50,381 nucleotides of DNA from Desulfobacterales bacterium (GCA_030834695.1 JAUQXK010000083.1:1-50381); one strand, 5' to 3'; shown: positions 8,594 through 17,726, counted from the stretch's first letter. Notes: generated by a model from the sequence alone, not told the origin. Numbers and translations are program-made.

Positions 8594-10375
8594 TTATCCC
8601 TTCTTATCGAGTGGAATGGTAACAGCTACGGTGGTCCCACAGCCGGGCTGCCCACTGATAACGAGTTTTCCCTTTAATGCGAGCACCCGTTCCCGCATAC
8701 CGATCAGACCGAACGCCTTGGGATTTTCGAGTTCCCTCACGGTGATACCTTTGCCGTTATCCTTCACTTCTAGTACCAATTGTGCTCCTTCCGCCTGCAG
8801 GCGCACTTCCACCATAGAGGCCTCGGCATGGCGGATGACATTGGTAACGGCCTCTTGAAACAAACGGAATAGCGCCGTGGCATGCTCTCGACTCAGCAAT
8901 GTGCCTCGGAGGTCCGCACGGACGACACAAGGTACCCCGGTCCGTTTCTGAAATTCTTCGGATTGCCACTCTATCGCGGCGCCAAGACCGAGGTCGTCGA
9001 GGAGTCCTGGCCGCAACTCGCCGGACAACCGTTGGACGGTGTGAATGGTCGCATCGATGAGCTCCGCCATGGAGAGTGTTTTTTCATGGATAGGCTTTTC
9101 ATTCGGACTGAGCTTGCGATTCAACCACGCAATGTCCATCTTCAAGGCAGTCAATGCCTGGCCCAGCTCATCGTGTATTTCGCGGGCCAGTCGAGTTCTT
9201 TCCTCCTCGCGTACGGATTCCAGGTGCAGAGCGAGGCTGCGCAGCTCTTCCCGGGAGTCCATCAACGCCTGCTCCGCGTACTGACGTTGTGCTTCGCGAT
9301 CTTCCAATGCCGCGGCCATGTCGTCAAAGGCTCCGGCCAGTTCATATAGTTCCCCGGTTCGCCTGCGGGTTCCTGTGCGAACGCTTAAGTCCCCGGCAGT
9401 CAGTTTTCGAGTCGCGGACAGCATGGACTTCACCTGACGTAGCACAAGCAGATTGCTCCCGAACCAAGCCGTTAGAAGGATTAAAACCGTTACCCCTCCC
9501 AGCAACGAGAGATTATGAAACAATTGGCGATTAGCTTCCGCAAAGACAGAACCCTGCGGAACGCCCATCAGAAGATGGATCTTTTGGTTTCGCAATGTGC
9601 TGTGCAAATCGGAAATGGCGTAAAACCATAGCTGGCCATCCGCCTCCGGCAGGGTGGTCAGGCCTTTCGAGCCGGAATGGAAAGCCTCGAGAAGGGCGTT
9701 TCGGATAGCTGGCCAGCCCCCCCAGACTTCCGAAGCAGGGGGATGTGTCAAAATGTCACCATGTTCGTCCACCTGAACGACGACAGCCCCATTGGGCAAA
9801 TTCTTTTCCATATTTCGGTTGAAGTGGTTGAGCCATTTGATGTCTAAAATGGCAAATGCCACTCCGATTAATTGATCAGCAGCGTCAACTACGGGGTAAG
9901 CGAGCGTCACCGTTGGTTTTGTGGTGCGACCTCTATTTCTATTGTCGCCGACAGAGAACTCCCGCCGGTTGGCTGTTTGATTGAACCATGACTGCCCGCC
10001 TGCATCAAAATCGTCATCGAAAGGTGCAGCGCTGTATAAAAGCTTTCCGTCTAAGTTAACCACTCCCAAATTCTTATAGCGCCGGTAGTGTTTAAAGAGC
10101 TCGACCAGATAAGCCCTGCATTCGGATGGAGCAGACCAGCAGCGGCTTATGGTTAAGGAAAGACCGACCAGCATCTGCCGGCTACCGTCGATCATCTGTT
10201 CTTCCTCACGCGCAGCGAACTCAGCCATCTCGAGAACATTGCGCTCAATTGCCGTCACGCTCCGCCGTTTCTGCTCGGAGGCAGTGAAAAACAGGAGGCC
10301 TGCCAGGGGGATGACGGCCGTGAGGACCAAAGCAATCAAACGGTAGCGCAACTGTCCAAAAGAAAAATATTTCAC
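8594..10375 (-). CDS. Sensor histidine kinase, NarX/HisKA_3 type with extracytoplasmic sensor
   Basis: The 593-residue product has TM1 at about 11-31, a periplasmic double-Cache-like sensor at about 35-285 (GVVNLDGKLLYSAAPF, VTLAYPVVDAADQLIGVAFA), TM2 at about 291-313, HAMP at 315-365, and a HisKA_3 dimerisation domain with phosphoacceptor H401 (LAREIHDELGQALTALKMDI). A HATPase domain follows (FRLFQEAVTNVIRHAEAS, LEVKDNGKGI). The start is GTG at 10375, with GAGG six bases upstream. Such Cache sensors usually bind small molecules directly, so a periplasmic ligand is likely. The NarL-type partner follows at once. Confidence 0.9.
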   Translation of the reverse strand: MKYFSFGQLRYRLIALVLTAVIPLAGLLFFTASEQKRRSVTAIERNVLEMAEFAAREEEQMIDGSRQMLVGLSLTISRCWSAPSECRAYLVELFKHYRRYKNLGVVNLDGKLLYSAAPFDDDFDAGGQSWFNQTANRREFSVGDNRNRGRTTKPTVTLAYPVVDAADQLIGVAFAILDIKWLNHFNRNMEKNLPNGAVVVQVDEHGDILTHPPASEVWGGWPAIRNALLEAFHSGSKGLTTLPEADGQLWFYAISDLHSTLRNQKIHLLMGVPQGSVFAEANRQLFHNLSLLGGVTVLILLTAWFGSNLLVLRQVKSMLSATRKLTAGDLSVRTGTRRRTGELYELAGAFDDMAAALEDREAQRQYAEQALMDSREELRSLALHLESVREEERTRLAREIHDELGQALTALKMDIAWLNRKLSPNEKPIHEKTLSMAELIDATIHTVQRLSGELRPGLLDDLGLGAAIEWQSEEFQKRTGVPCVVRADLRGTLLSREHATALFRLFQEAVTNVIRHAEASMVEVRLQAEGAQLVLEVKDNGKGITVRELENPKAFGLIGMRERVLALKGKLVISGQPGCGTTVAVTIPLDKKG

Positions 10376-10465
10376 GAGATGCCTCGATCGTTGCGAGGAG
10401 ACCGTTAAAGAAAAAGCGGCTTATCGCTGCCGTGGGGCTTAATATGGAATTATGGCTTCGTGCAA

Positions 10466-10630
10466 TCATCCTGATGTACCGAGCCATCTATTCATTTTCT
10501 CTTTCCAACAGGCATAGGTGTAGGCCAGCTTACGGAAAAAGGTCTTCATCGGCTCCTTGGTGCTGGTAACGACGGTGTTTTCCTCTTGTTGCTCCAATAT
10601 TTTTTCCATTGGGCTTCTGTAGATAGCCAT
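10466..10630 (-). CDS. Putative 54-residue small protein between two regulators
   Basis: An ATG at 10630 is preceded by GGAGGG at 7 bases and opens 54 codons ending TGA. The product begins MAIYRSPMEKILEQQEENTV and ends WKEKMNRWLGTSG; it is charged, with a basic aromatic stretch KTFFRKLAYTYACWKEK and no membrane segment. An in-frame ATG at 10645 would add five residues. The ribosome site and position between a single-domain regulator gene and the Cache-kinase gene, all on one strand, argue that it is real. The family is not recognised. Confidence 0.5.
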   Translation of the reverse strand: MAIYRSPMEKILEQQEENTVVTSTKEPMKTFFRKLAYTYACWKEKMNRWLGTSG

Positions 10631-10646
10631 AACGTAGCCCTCCATA

Positions 10647-10672
10647 GCCTTCAGCCGCCAGCGGCTGAAGGC
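10647..10672. terminator. Perfect 12-bp inverted repeat, possible terminator
   Basis: GCCTTCAGCCGC and GCGGCTGAAGGC are perfect inverted repeats around a 2-base centre, so the folded loop would open a few inner pairs. The hairpin lies between the single-domain regulator (end 10719) and the small ORF. No uninterrupted T-run follows on either strand, so it may be a processing site, a weak terminator or a regulator-binding dyad. Confidence 0.45.
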
Positions 10673-10718
10673 ATAAATTATTCTTCTGGTTTAATGTCTG
10701 GATGGGTTGTCTTTAATA

Positions 10719-11132
10719 TTATCCCACCACAGCTTCTCTGCTTATACGCGGGCTGCTTTTTTCAAGCGACTCCATTGCCTTTTCAATCGTCCGCCTTATT
10801 TCCTTCAGCTTGAACGGCTTGGCAATGAAATCGAAAGCGCCCTTCGTCAGTGACTCCCGAGCCAGCTCCAGCGTGGCGTAGCCAGTAATCATGATAACCT
10901 TCGTGCGCCTAGATGACTGAAACACGTGTTGCATTACCTGGATGCCGTCGACCTCGCCCATGCGAATGTCGCTGATCACAATATCGAAATCCTTTTCCTC
11001 CAAACGCTTCAATGCTGCCGACGGATCGACAAAGGTTTCCACGCGATGGCCGTCTTTTTTAATGAACGCCTTCAGGCGGTCGCCCACGATCGGTTCATCA
11101 TCGACAATGAGAATATCGCACTGATAACTCAT
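10719..11132 (-). CDS. Single-domain response regulator
   Basis: The 137-residue product is a receiver domain: D11-D12 (LIVDDEP), phosphoacceptor D55 (IVISDIRMGEVDG), T in MITGYAT and K in FIAKPFK. A short helical tail follows and there is no output domain. GGGAGG upstream of the ATG at 11132 sets the start. The sequence resembles receivers of NtrC-type regulators, so it may be a phosphate sink or shuttle for the sensor kinase at 15922-17373. It follows the TauE/SafE gene by 63 bases. Confidence 0.85.
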   Translation of the reverse strand: MSYQCDILIVDDEPIVGDRLKAFIKKDGHRVETFVDPSAALKRLEEKDFDIVISDIRMGEVDGIQVMQHVFQSSRRTKVIMITGYATLELARESLTKGAFDFIAKPFKLKEIRRTIEKAMESLEKSSPRISREAVVG

Positions 11133-11195
11133 AGCTTCCTCCCAGGCAGAGCGCCGAATTCCTTTCACAGCGCCCGCATTTTTCGTTAAACTTCA

Positions 11196-12323
11196 TTAGG
11201 CTGCCTCGGCAGTTTCCGTCGAAATTTGTGCCGGTTGGCGAATCACCAGCAACGTTTTCTGCATCCGGCGTCTATGGCGGTACGCGCGTATGACCTGCAT
11301 GAGGATAACTAAGGCGCCGCTGACACCGCTTGCGAATAGGAAGAATTTGCTGGTCAGGTTAAAGACGCCATCCCAACCGGCATCCATGTTCAAATACCCG
11401 AGCTGCCTCAGATAAACCGGGATCGCGATGACCCGGCTGAACACGCATAGTAGTATAATCAAACTGGTGACCACACGGATGTACTTCTCGTTGACCACCT
11501 TCACCCCGTAAACCCCCAGGTGAATGCCCACCAGGGATCCGAGATAGAGGAGCATCGTCAGGCGTAAATCCACGAAGCCCTGATAGGCATAACTCAGAGC
11601 GCCATAGGCACCCATGAAGACCGCCAGGAAAAGCTCCGTCCCGGTGGCCACAGCCGTGGGTACGCCAAAAACGTAAATCATGGCCGGCACGCCGATAAAC
11701 CCGCCCACACCGATCGTTCCAGCCAGGTAACCGGTCGCGGTGCCCACGGCCATCAACACCCAGAGGCTGACCTTGGTGTCGGCCACCCCGAATTGAATGA
11801 CCGGGGGCAGGTTCAGGCGGGATAGGTACTCGGCAATTTTCATGGAAGGACCGGCCCCGGCCTCCCCGTTGGCTTTGGACTTTAGGATGTCCCGGAGCAT
11901 GGAAACGGCAACAGCGGTCAAAATAACAGCGAACACCAGGCTGATGTAAAGGTTGGCTCCGGCGCCTTTATCGGCACCGTGGCCGTCGCCTCCGCCCATG
12001 AACAGGAAGCTGTTGATCCAGACGGCGATCTGAACTCCGATCAGGGCGGTGCCCAGCATGAAAGCCGCCAGTTTTTTGTCCACGTTGCCCGCTGCAGCGT
12101 GCTTTTTCGATCCAACCAGCGCTTTCCCAAATTTATGAGTGATGTTGCTCGCTACGGCGATAACACCGTCCACCCCTAGGTTCATCATGCCGGGTGTCAT
12201 GAAGAAGGCCCCTCCGCTGCCGATGAACCCGCTCAGAATGCCACCGATGAAACCGAGCAAAACCACCTGAAGTGCCGATGCCATGTTGATGTCGATGAAA
12301 TTTCCCCCAAATAACTCGTGCAT
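11196..12323 (-). CDS. TauE/SafE-family anion exporter, long form
   Basis: The 375-residue product has paired signatures LLGFIGGILSGFIGSGGAFF and GYLAGTIGVGGFIGVPAMIY, each with the conserved GSGG/GVGG loop. It is longer than the usual 250-280 residues: an inserted loop follows the third segment (MGGGDGHGADKGAG) and the C-terminus carries a basic cytoplasmic tail (RAYRHRRRMQKTLL). The start at 12323 is chosen for the GGGAGG just upstream; a TTG at 12353 overlaps the preceding gene. The location beside a kinase-like membrane protein and UspA suggests a regulated exporter of sulfite or an organosulfur anion; this is inference. Confidence 0.85.
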   Translation of the reverse strand: MHELFGGNFIDINMASALQVVLLGFIGGILSGFIGSGGAFFMTPGMMNLGVDGVIAVASNITHKFGKALVGSKKHAAAGNVDKKLAAFMLGTALIGVQIAVWINSFLFMGGGDGHGADKGAGANLYISLVFAVILTAVAVSMLRDILKSKANGEAGAGPSMKIAEYLSRLNLPPVIQFGVADTKVSLWVLMAVGTATGYLAGTIGVGGFIGVPAMIYVFGVPTAVATGTELFLAVFMGAYGALSYAYQGFVDLRLTMLLYLGSLVGIHLGVYGVKVVNEKYIRVVTSLIILLCVFSRVIAIPVYLRQLGYLNMDAGWDGVFNLTSKFFLFASGVSGALVILMQVIRAYRHRRRMQKTLLVIRQPAQISTETAEAA

Positions 12324-12349
12324 GGTTCCTCCCAGCTGATTTAAAGAGA

Positions 12350-13870
12350 TCAATCAACGTTGATGATCTTCAGGGTCAATCCGGAAACATTGCCGTAGAC
12401 AAAAGCTAGTACGGGGCTGAAAACGGCTACCGCCACTGCCGCCAGCACCTTGAAATTTTGATGAAGCGAGCCGCCCAGAAAATCCAGGATCGGCTTTTGG
12501 TTTGCAAAAACTATTGCATAAATGAATACCGTCAGGACGAGATACCCCAGCAGGGCGGCGGCTTGGCGCTTGCCGAAAAGCAACTGGGACTTGAGCTCGT
12601 CCGCAGTGATCACCGGTGCCTTGAGGCGATCCCGGATGTTCAAAGCCAGCTCCCTCGTCTGGCGCATGCGCGCCGAATTTCCCTTGGACATGAACATCTC
12701 GCCGATGACGACCAGTGTGTATCGACCGCTGGTTTGCACCCGCGTCAGGACCTGGTCATAGTCACCGCAGACGGTGTGGCGGCCACCGAAACGCCCCAAA
12801 TCGACCAGTTCCTCTTGCGTCCGATCCATCCCTCCATCGTCCACGCTCCGCTCCGGCTCATCATCCTGCACCCCGCCGTCATCGGCGAGGGCACATCCCC
12901 TGCGGCCATAACCGTATTCCGATTCGCCGGCTGCGCCTTCCACGCCCATCGGGGCTTCTTCGGCAGGGATCAACCGCATCAGCTCTACGGCCGCACCCCA
13001 GCGTTGCGCCAGGCGGATAATGCGGCCGAAATTTTCCGATTTCGGATCAAACCTCTCTTGCACCCACAGGATATTGGTTTCGGCCATGGTGCATTGAATC
13101 TCCCGGCACCCGGGCAGTTCCGTCAGCACCTGGGGGATGCAGGAGGCGACCTTGGCCTGATCCGGTGGATAAGTGACGGTGATCACGCCGTTGTCGGCAT
13201 GGACTTGGAGGTCGGCCTGGAGCGTGCGTTCATCCAGCGCCAGCCGCAGCTTGGTCTGAGACGAAAGATTCAGGTCCTCCATCAGCTTCAGACTGACCGG
13301 AGTGGGGTGGAAATCCGGCAGCTCCGCCGTGGAACAAAGGATTCCGGCGGCGTTGGACAGCCCCATGTTCTCCAGGTTCAAAAACAGGTCGAAATGATTG
13401 GGGTCGCGACCGTCCACCCGGTGGATGTAGCGAATCCATTTGGCCACATCCTCATCCAGTTGGGAAAGATACGTTTCGGCTTTGTCCGGGGTCAGGTTCA
13501 GGGCCTGAGCCGTGCGTTTGATCCGGACCTCCTGCGGAGCCGTCAGCCCCACCCGAAGACGATGACTAACCCCCGGCAGCAACAGGTGCCCGGCCCTGCC
13601 GTGATAAATGAGGTTGCCCCGGCGGGTTTTTTCGCAAAGCGTTGCCGTCAGGAACGCGAGATAGACCTCCTTTTCACGGGCCAGCTTTTCAGACAACCCC
13701 GGCGCCTTGAGCATGGCCATTTCGAGCCGGCCCATCTTGATGCCCAGTTTGCGAGCCCCGTCGAGCATTTCTTCCCGGCTCAGCACCGGCCACCCTGTTT
13801 TGCGTGCCAGGGCCTGGGCCAAGTCCTCCCTTCCGCTCTGATGCATGCTTGAGATCATTACGATGGTCAT
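12350..13870 (-). CDS. Cytidylate-kinase-like protein with BON-like segment and two C-terminal membrane helices
   Basis: The 506-residue product starts with a domain similar to the cytidylate-kinase-like (AAK_26) family: MTIVMISSMHQSGREDLAQ, then GWPVLSREEMLDGARKLGI and GNLIYHGRAGHLLLPG. The glycine-rich P-loop is degenerate (MHQSGRED where family members have a GSGGRE-like loop), so nucleotide binding may be lost. A BON-like segment at about 215-270 contains LQADLQVHADNGVITVTYPP. A low-complexity acidic linker follows (about 315-355). Two hydrophobic helices near the end (AAALLGYLVLTVFIYAIVFA and FKVLAAVAVAVFSPVLAFVY) indicate membrane anchoring. The start codon overlaps the UspA stop (ATGA) and the stop is 26 bases from the exporter start, so all three are coupled. 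Confidence 0.7.
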   Translation of the reverse strand: MTIVMISSMHQSGREDLAQALARKTGWPVLSREEMLDGARKLGIKMGRLEMAMLKAPGLSEKLAREKEVYLAFLTATLCEKTRRGNLIYHGRAGHLLLPGVSHRLRVGLTAPQEVRIKRTAQALNLTPDKAETYLSQLDEDVAKWIRYIHRVDGRDPNHFDLFLNLENMGLSNAAGILCSTAELPDFHPTPVSLKLMEDLNLSSQTKLRLALDERTLQADLQVHADNGVITVTYPPDQAKVASCIPQVLTELPGCREIQCTMAETNILWVQERFDPKSENFGRIIRLAQRWGAAVELMRLIPAEEAPMGVEGAAGESEYGYGRRGCALADDGGVQDDEPERSVDDGGMDRTQEELVDLGRFGGRHTVCGDYDQVLTRVQTSGRYTLVVIGEMFMSKGNSARMRQTRELALNIRDRLKAPVITADELKSQLLFGKRQAAALLGYLVLTVFIYAIVFANQKPILDFLGGSLHQNFKVLAAVAVAVFSPVLAFVYGNVSGLTLKIINVD

Positions 13871-14286
13871 CTTGCTCCTTCCTCTTGTTTCAGGTGGTTG
13901 ATATGGTCCTTCTCCTTTACCTGGATGATTTGGCTCGGGATCAGCGGCTTGATCTGCGACAAAAGGCGTTCACCGGCCCCGTCGTCATCGCCGAAGACAA
14001 GCACGTCAATCCCCTCGTTCCGCACCAACTCCACGATCTCCTCTTCAAAAAGCCTGCGAGTGACATGATGCGACACCCCCAAGCCTGCCTGACGAGCGCT
14101 GTTGATCAGTTCCAACAATGCCTCATCCATCCAAATTGAAATCGCGTCCGGAGCAGGGCCGGCAATCAGTTGAAGGATGAACACGTGGGCACAAAGCCTT
14201 TCGGCCAAGGCCATGGCATAATGCACGCCCTTGAGTCCTTTTACGGAGGGCATCAACGGAACCAGTATCTTTTTTTTAGGGGACAT
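13867..14286 (-). CDS. Universal stress protein-like protein
   Basis: From the ATG at 14286 the product is 139 residues: strand one KKKILVPLMPSVKGL, helix GVHYAMALAERLCAHVFILQ, then EEEIVELVRNEGIDVLVFGD. This is the UspA fold, but the C-terminal ATP-binding glycine motif is replaced (DDDGAGERLLSQIKPLIPSQ). An in-frame ATG at 14345 would add 20 residues; neither start has a good ribosome site. Its stop overlaps the ATG of the kinase-like membrane protein by four bases, so the two are translationally coupled. It probably acts as a cytoplasmic regulator of the membrane partner, by inference from the operon. Confidence 0.65.
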   Translation of the reverse strand: MSPKKKILVPLMPSVKGLKGVHYAMALAERLCAHVFILQLIAGPAPDAISIWMDEALLELINSARQAGLGVSHHVTRRLFEEEIVELVRNEGIDVLVFGDDDGAGERLLSQIKPLIPSQIIQVKEKDHINHLKQEEGAR

Positions 14287-14567
14287 TAACGGCACTCTCG
14301 CCAGAAGAAAAAATCGCTGCTTCACCGTTATCTTGTCAATTTTCATGCCGAAACAATATTTAATAATAAATCCAGATAGTAACCAGTTAGGCAGGCCTTT
14401 TGTCACGGCAGTGTTCGTTTCGTATTGGAACACCAACGCCGATCGTTGCGTAGGAGGTTGAAATATAATCGAATTAATTCAGTATACTAATTTGATTGTT
14501 TCAAATCGGAACAAAAAAGGATGTTTGGGTTTTGATGAAAGGGAATCCAGAGGAGACGTTCGAAGGG

Positions 14568-15917
14568 TTATTCCAAACCGTACTGCTTCATTTTTCGCCA
14601 GAGGGTTGTGCGCGGCAAGCCGAGAATTTCGGCGGCGAGGCTCTTGTGGTGGTGGGTTTTGGCCAAAACTTCTTGGATGTATTTTTTTTCCATTTCTTCG
14701 AGCGTCAGCTTGGGTTCAGTCTCCAGGTTTTTTATGGAAAGTTCTCTGAGATCGGAGGGAAGATCGCGGTCCGAAATTTCAAGTTCGTCGGAAAGGGCCA
14801 CGGCCCGCTCGATGATGTTTTCAAGTTCGCGCACGTTGCCCGGGAACGGATAGCGGGAAAGGATTTCCAGCACCTCAGAGGATACACCCTTCATTTTTTT
14901 ACCGAAAGCACGGCTGTATTTTTCCAGAAAGTGTCGAATCAGCAAGGGGATGTCGTCCGGCCTGGCCCGCAGCGGGGGCAGTTGGATCAGGACGACATTG
15001 AGACGATAGAAAAGATCTTCCCGAAAGGCATGCGCCTTGACCATCTCCTTCAGATCCTGGTTGCTGGCCGCAATCAAGCGCACGTCGATCGGCAGCTGCT
15101 TGACTCCACCGACCCGCAGCAACTTGCGCTCCTCGACGAAACGCAGCAGCTTGACCTGCATGCTGTGGGGCATCTCGCCAATTTCGTCCAGGAATATTGT
15201 GCCCCGGTGCGCGGCTTCCAGCAGACCGATCTTGGTTTCGGTGGCACCGGTGAAGGCCCCCTTTTCGTGGCCGAACAATTCGTTGGCAATCAGCTCCTCG
15301 GTGAATCCGCCGCAGTTGAAGGAAATATGCGGCTGTTGCTTCCTCCCACTGCGTTGATGAATAGCACGGGCAATCATTTCCTTTCCAGTTCCGCTTTCGC
15401 CCTGGATCAGCACGTTGCTGTCCAGAGGGGCAACCTTTTCGATCAGCCGGAACACGTTCAGCATGGCCTTGCTGTTGCCGATGATTTCCGAAGGGCGGTT
15501 CTGGGAGAAAAGCGCTTCCTTTAACGCCTCCTTTTCTCGGACCAGGGTCACCTTCTCAAGCGAGCGTTTCACCAGAAGCCTGAGGTCCGCCATCTTGACG
15601 GGTTTGGTTAGGTAGTGGAAAGCCCCCGCCCGTATGGCTTCAATGGCTGAATCGACGGAGCCGTGTGCCGTTATCAGGATGACTTCGCAGCTTGGGATCC
15701 GCTTGCGGGCCTCCTGCAGTACCTCCAGACCGCTCATTCCAGGCAACCTCAGGTCGCACAGGAGCAGATCGAAGCCTACCTGCACCAACCGCTGCAGGGC
15801 GGACTCACCATCCAAAAACGTTTCGACCTCGTAGCGGGGCTCCTTGGACAGGCCGCGCTTTATCTCCCGGCCGATGATGGGTTCATCGTCGATGACAGCG
15901 ATCCGGAAGCGCTCCAT
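14568..15917 (-). CDS. Sigma-54-dependent response regulator (NtrC family)
   Basis: The 449-residue product has a receiver domain (D10-D11-E12, phosphoacceptor D55 in LLLCDLRLPG, K in YLTKPVK), an AAA+ domain with Walker A GESGTGKE, the sigma-54 contact loop GAFTGA, Walker B GTIFLDEIGE, and a Fis-type helix-turn-helix at the C-terminus (HKSLAAEILGLPRTTLWRKM). It activates sigma-54 promoters. The start at 15917 lies 4 bases after the kinase stop; a far upstream start is rejected because it would run through the kinase gene. The Usp/kinase-like/exporter genes directly downstream are likely targets, although I could not find a clean sigma-54 promoter by eye. Confidence 0.92.
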   Translation of the reverse strand: MERFRIAVIDDEPIIGREIKRGLSKEPRYEVETFLDGESALQRLVQVGFDLLLCDLRLPGMSGLEVLQEARKRIPSCEVILITAHGSVDSAIEAIRAGAFHYLTKPVKMADLRLLVKRSLEKVTLVREKEALKEALFSQNRPSEIIGNSKAMLNVFRLIEKVAPLDSNVLIQGESGTGKEMIARAIHQRSGRKQQPHISFNCGGFTEELIANELFGHEKGAFTGATETKIGLLEAAHRGTIFLDEIGEMPHSMQVKLLRFVEERKLLRVGGVKQLPIDVRLIAASNQDLKEMVKAHAFREDLFYRLNVVLIQLPPLRARPDDIPLLIRHFLEKYSRAFGKKMKGVSSEVLEILSRYPFPGNVRELENIIERAVALSDELEISDRDLPSDLRELSIKNLETEPKLTLEEMEKKYIQEVLAKTHHHKSLAAEILGLPRTTLWRKMKQYGLE

Positions 15918-15921
15918 CTGC

Positions 15922-17373
15922 TCAGCCCTCAACCGCCGTGGCGTCACTGGCCAGCGGCAGAAAGATGGAAAAACAGGCGCCCTGGCCCGGTCGGCTGTCG
16001 ACTTCCATCCGGCCGCCGTTCTTCTTGATGATGTTGTAGCTGACGGACAATCCGAGCCCCGTTCCGACGCCGACCTTCTTGGTGGTGAAAAAGGGATCAA
16101 AAATCTGGTTGAGGTGCTCGGGCGGAATTCCGGGGCCGGTGTCGATGACATCGATGCGAGCCTCGGTATCAGATTCGGTGGACCGGATCACCACTTTCAG
16201 CTCGCCGCCGTTTTCCATGGCCTGAATGCTGTTCATGAAAAGATTTAGCAGAACCTGCTGCAACCCGCTTTTATCAATGCGAAACGGCGGGAAATCGGAG
16301 TTCACTTCCTTGATGAAGCGGATGTGATGCAGATCCATTTCATTTTTGACCAGGCGGAAGGTTTTGTCTACGACCTCTTCTATGCGCGTTTCCTCCATCC
16401 GTGGATGACTGGCTCGCGAAAACTCCAGGAGGTTCTTGACGATTTCACTGGCGCGGTCAGCCTGGTCCATGGCCTCCTGGTAGAGTCGACGGCGTTCAGC
16501 ACCGTCCATCTCGTTTTCGCCTTCGACCAGAGACTCCAGAATCAGAGAAATGTTATTGATGGGGTTGTTGATTTCGTGAGCAATCCCGGCCGTCAACGTG
16601 CCGATGGAGGCGATCTTACGGGATTGAATCAGCTGCTCCCGGCGTTTCTCCAACTCACCCACCATGCGGTTGATGGCAGCCACCAGGTGGTGGATTTCGT
16701 TCTGGTCATCACCGTAAGGTGTTATGCGCTCGAAAGCCCCTTGGGCCACGGCTTCGGACTCACGCGTGATGCGTGCTAGGGGGCGGATCACTTTCTCACC
16801 GATAAAAAAGATCACGAACCCAAGAAGCACCACCAGGAGCAACAGGCTGATCAACGGCAATGGAATCATCTGCTGCAAAAGACCATGGATGGTGCGCCGT
16901 TCCACCGACACCAACTGATCCGCGAGCGTCAGCAAGTTTTGACCGACGCCGCGTATGAGAGACTGAAGCTCGGCGCACCCATCGGGTCCACACGGTGTCT
17001 GGTGAAGTTTTGACATCAGCGCAGAGTATTCCTGCACATACTTGCCGAACAAGTTGAAGTTGTCCTCGCCGATGGCTTCGATCAGTGTATCTTTTTCTCG
17101 TTGCAGGGTTAGCACCAGCTGGTTGGTGAAGGTGACGTTTTCCTCGTAGCTGAAGTTCTGTCGGTACAGAAAATAGTTTTTTTCATAGCGCCTCATCTCG
17201 AGGATGTTGCTGTTCAACCCTTCGGCCACCTCGAAAAACTGCATAGAACGGGACAGCCGACTGAAGTTGCTGTAGTTGATGGCAATGATCGCGGCCATGA
17301 AAACAAAACAGACCATAAAAGACATCATGATTTGAGAGCGCAGAGTTTGGGGCAGGTATTTCATGCCATTCAT
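15922..17373 (-). CDS. Sensor histidine kinase partner of the sigma-54 regulator
   Basis: From the ATG at 17373 the product is 483 residues: TM1 at about 13-33, an extracytoplasmic helical region (34-165) with a CGPDGC pair that could form a disulfide, TM2 at about 170-192, HAMP to about 245, HisKA with phosphoacceptor H266 ([20 protein letters not shown]), and HATPase ([42 protein letters not shown]). The N-terminus resembles helical-bundle sensors rather than Cache. The upstream 111 codons of the open frame lack coding character and are left out. The regulator gene starts 4 bases after the stop. Confidence 0.9.
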   Translation of the reverse strand: MNGMKYLPQTLRSQIMMSFMVCFVFMAAIIAINYSNFSRLSRSMQFFEVAEGLNSNILEMRRYEKNYFLYRQNFSYEENVTFTNQLVLTLQREKDTLIEAIGEDNFNLFGKYVQEYSALMSKLHQTPCGPDGCAELQSLIRGVGQNLLTLADQLVSVERRTIHGLLQQMIPLPLISLLLLVVLLGFVIFFIGEKVIRPLARITRESEAVAQGAFERITPYGDDQNEIHHLVAAINRMVGELEKRREQLIQSRKIASIGTLTAGIAHEINNPINNISLILESLVEGENEMDGAERRRLYQEAMDQADRASEIVKNLLEFSRASHPRMEETRIEEVVDKTFRLVKNEMDLHHIRFIKEVNSDFPPFRIDKSGLQQVLLNLFMNSIQAMENGGELKVVIRSTESDTEARIDVIDTGPGIPPEHLNQIFDPFFTTKKVGVGTGLGLSVSYNIIKKNGGRMEVDSRPGQGACFSIFLPLASDATAVEG

Positions 17374-17726
17374 AGTAGCACCTGCAATATCCTTGTAAAT
17401 GTAATTTTCGGGTCTGCGATGACTCTCACTCCGGCAAACGAGGTGAGTCATGTATGGCAGATTCTGTCTGTCGGATAAATACCTACACAAAAATCGGATT
17501 CCCCCCGACAGAGAATCGCTGAGACAGTGATTAAGTGGAATGCTAATCACGAATACTACAACCTTTAGAATATCAAACTCAAACCACCCCTCATTGAAAT
17601 CAGTTTTTTTCAAATTGGTTTGAAAAATCCGCAAATCTTTATGACGGGACCCGCGTTTGATTTTGGAGCTGCCGATCACTACTAATGCGCCTGAAGTGAG
17701 CAGCATATTGCAATGGAGATGGCAAT
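17374..17726. promoter_or_regulatory. Divergent intergenic region with two dyads
   Basis: This 353-base stretch must carry promoters for the kinase operon (leftward) and mntH (rightward). Two dyads are visible. One at 17606-17627 is perfect: TTTTTCAAA, loop TTGG, TTTGAAAAA. The other at 17419-17451 is imperfect, with arms ATGACTCTCAC and GTGAGTCAT. The first lies about 100 bases upstream of mntH and could be a metal-regulator operator or an AT-rich hairpin; the second lies in the leader of the kinase gene. No confident -10/-35 pair was found. Confidence 0.4.

Noticed and set aside
12458-13852. 464-codon plus-strand frame opposite the kinase-like membrane protein
   Set aside because: Low-quality composition, antisense to an operon gene that overlaps its neighbours in the normal way.
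14287-14567. Sigma-54 promoter before the UspA/kinase-like/exporter genes
   Set aside because: No GG-N10-GC match with acceptable flanks was found by eye; a profile scan would be needed to settle it.
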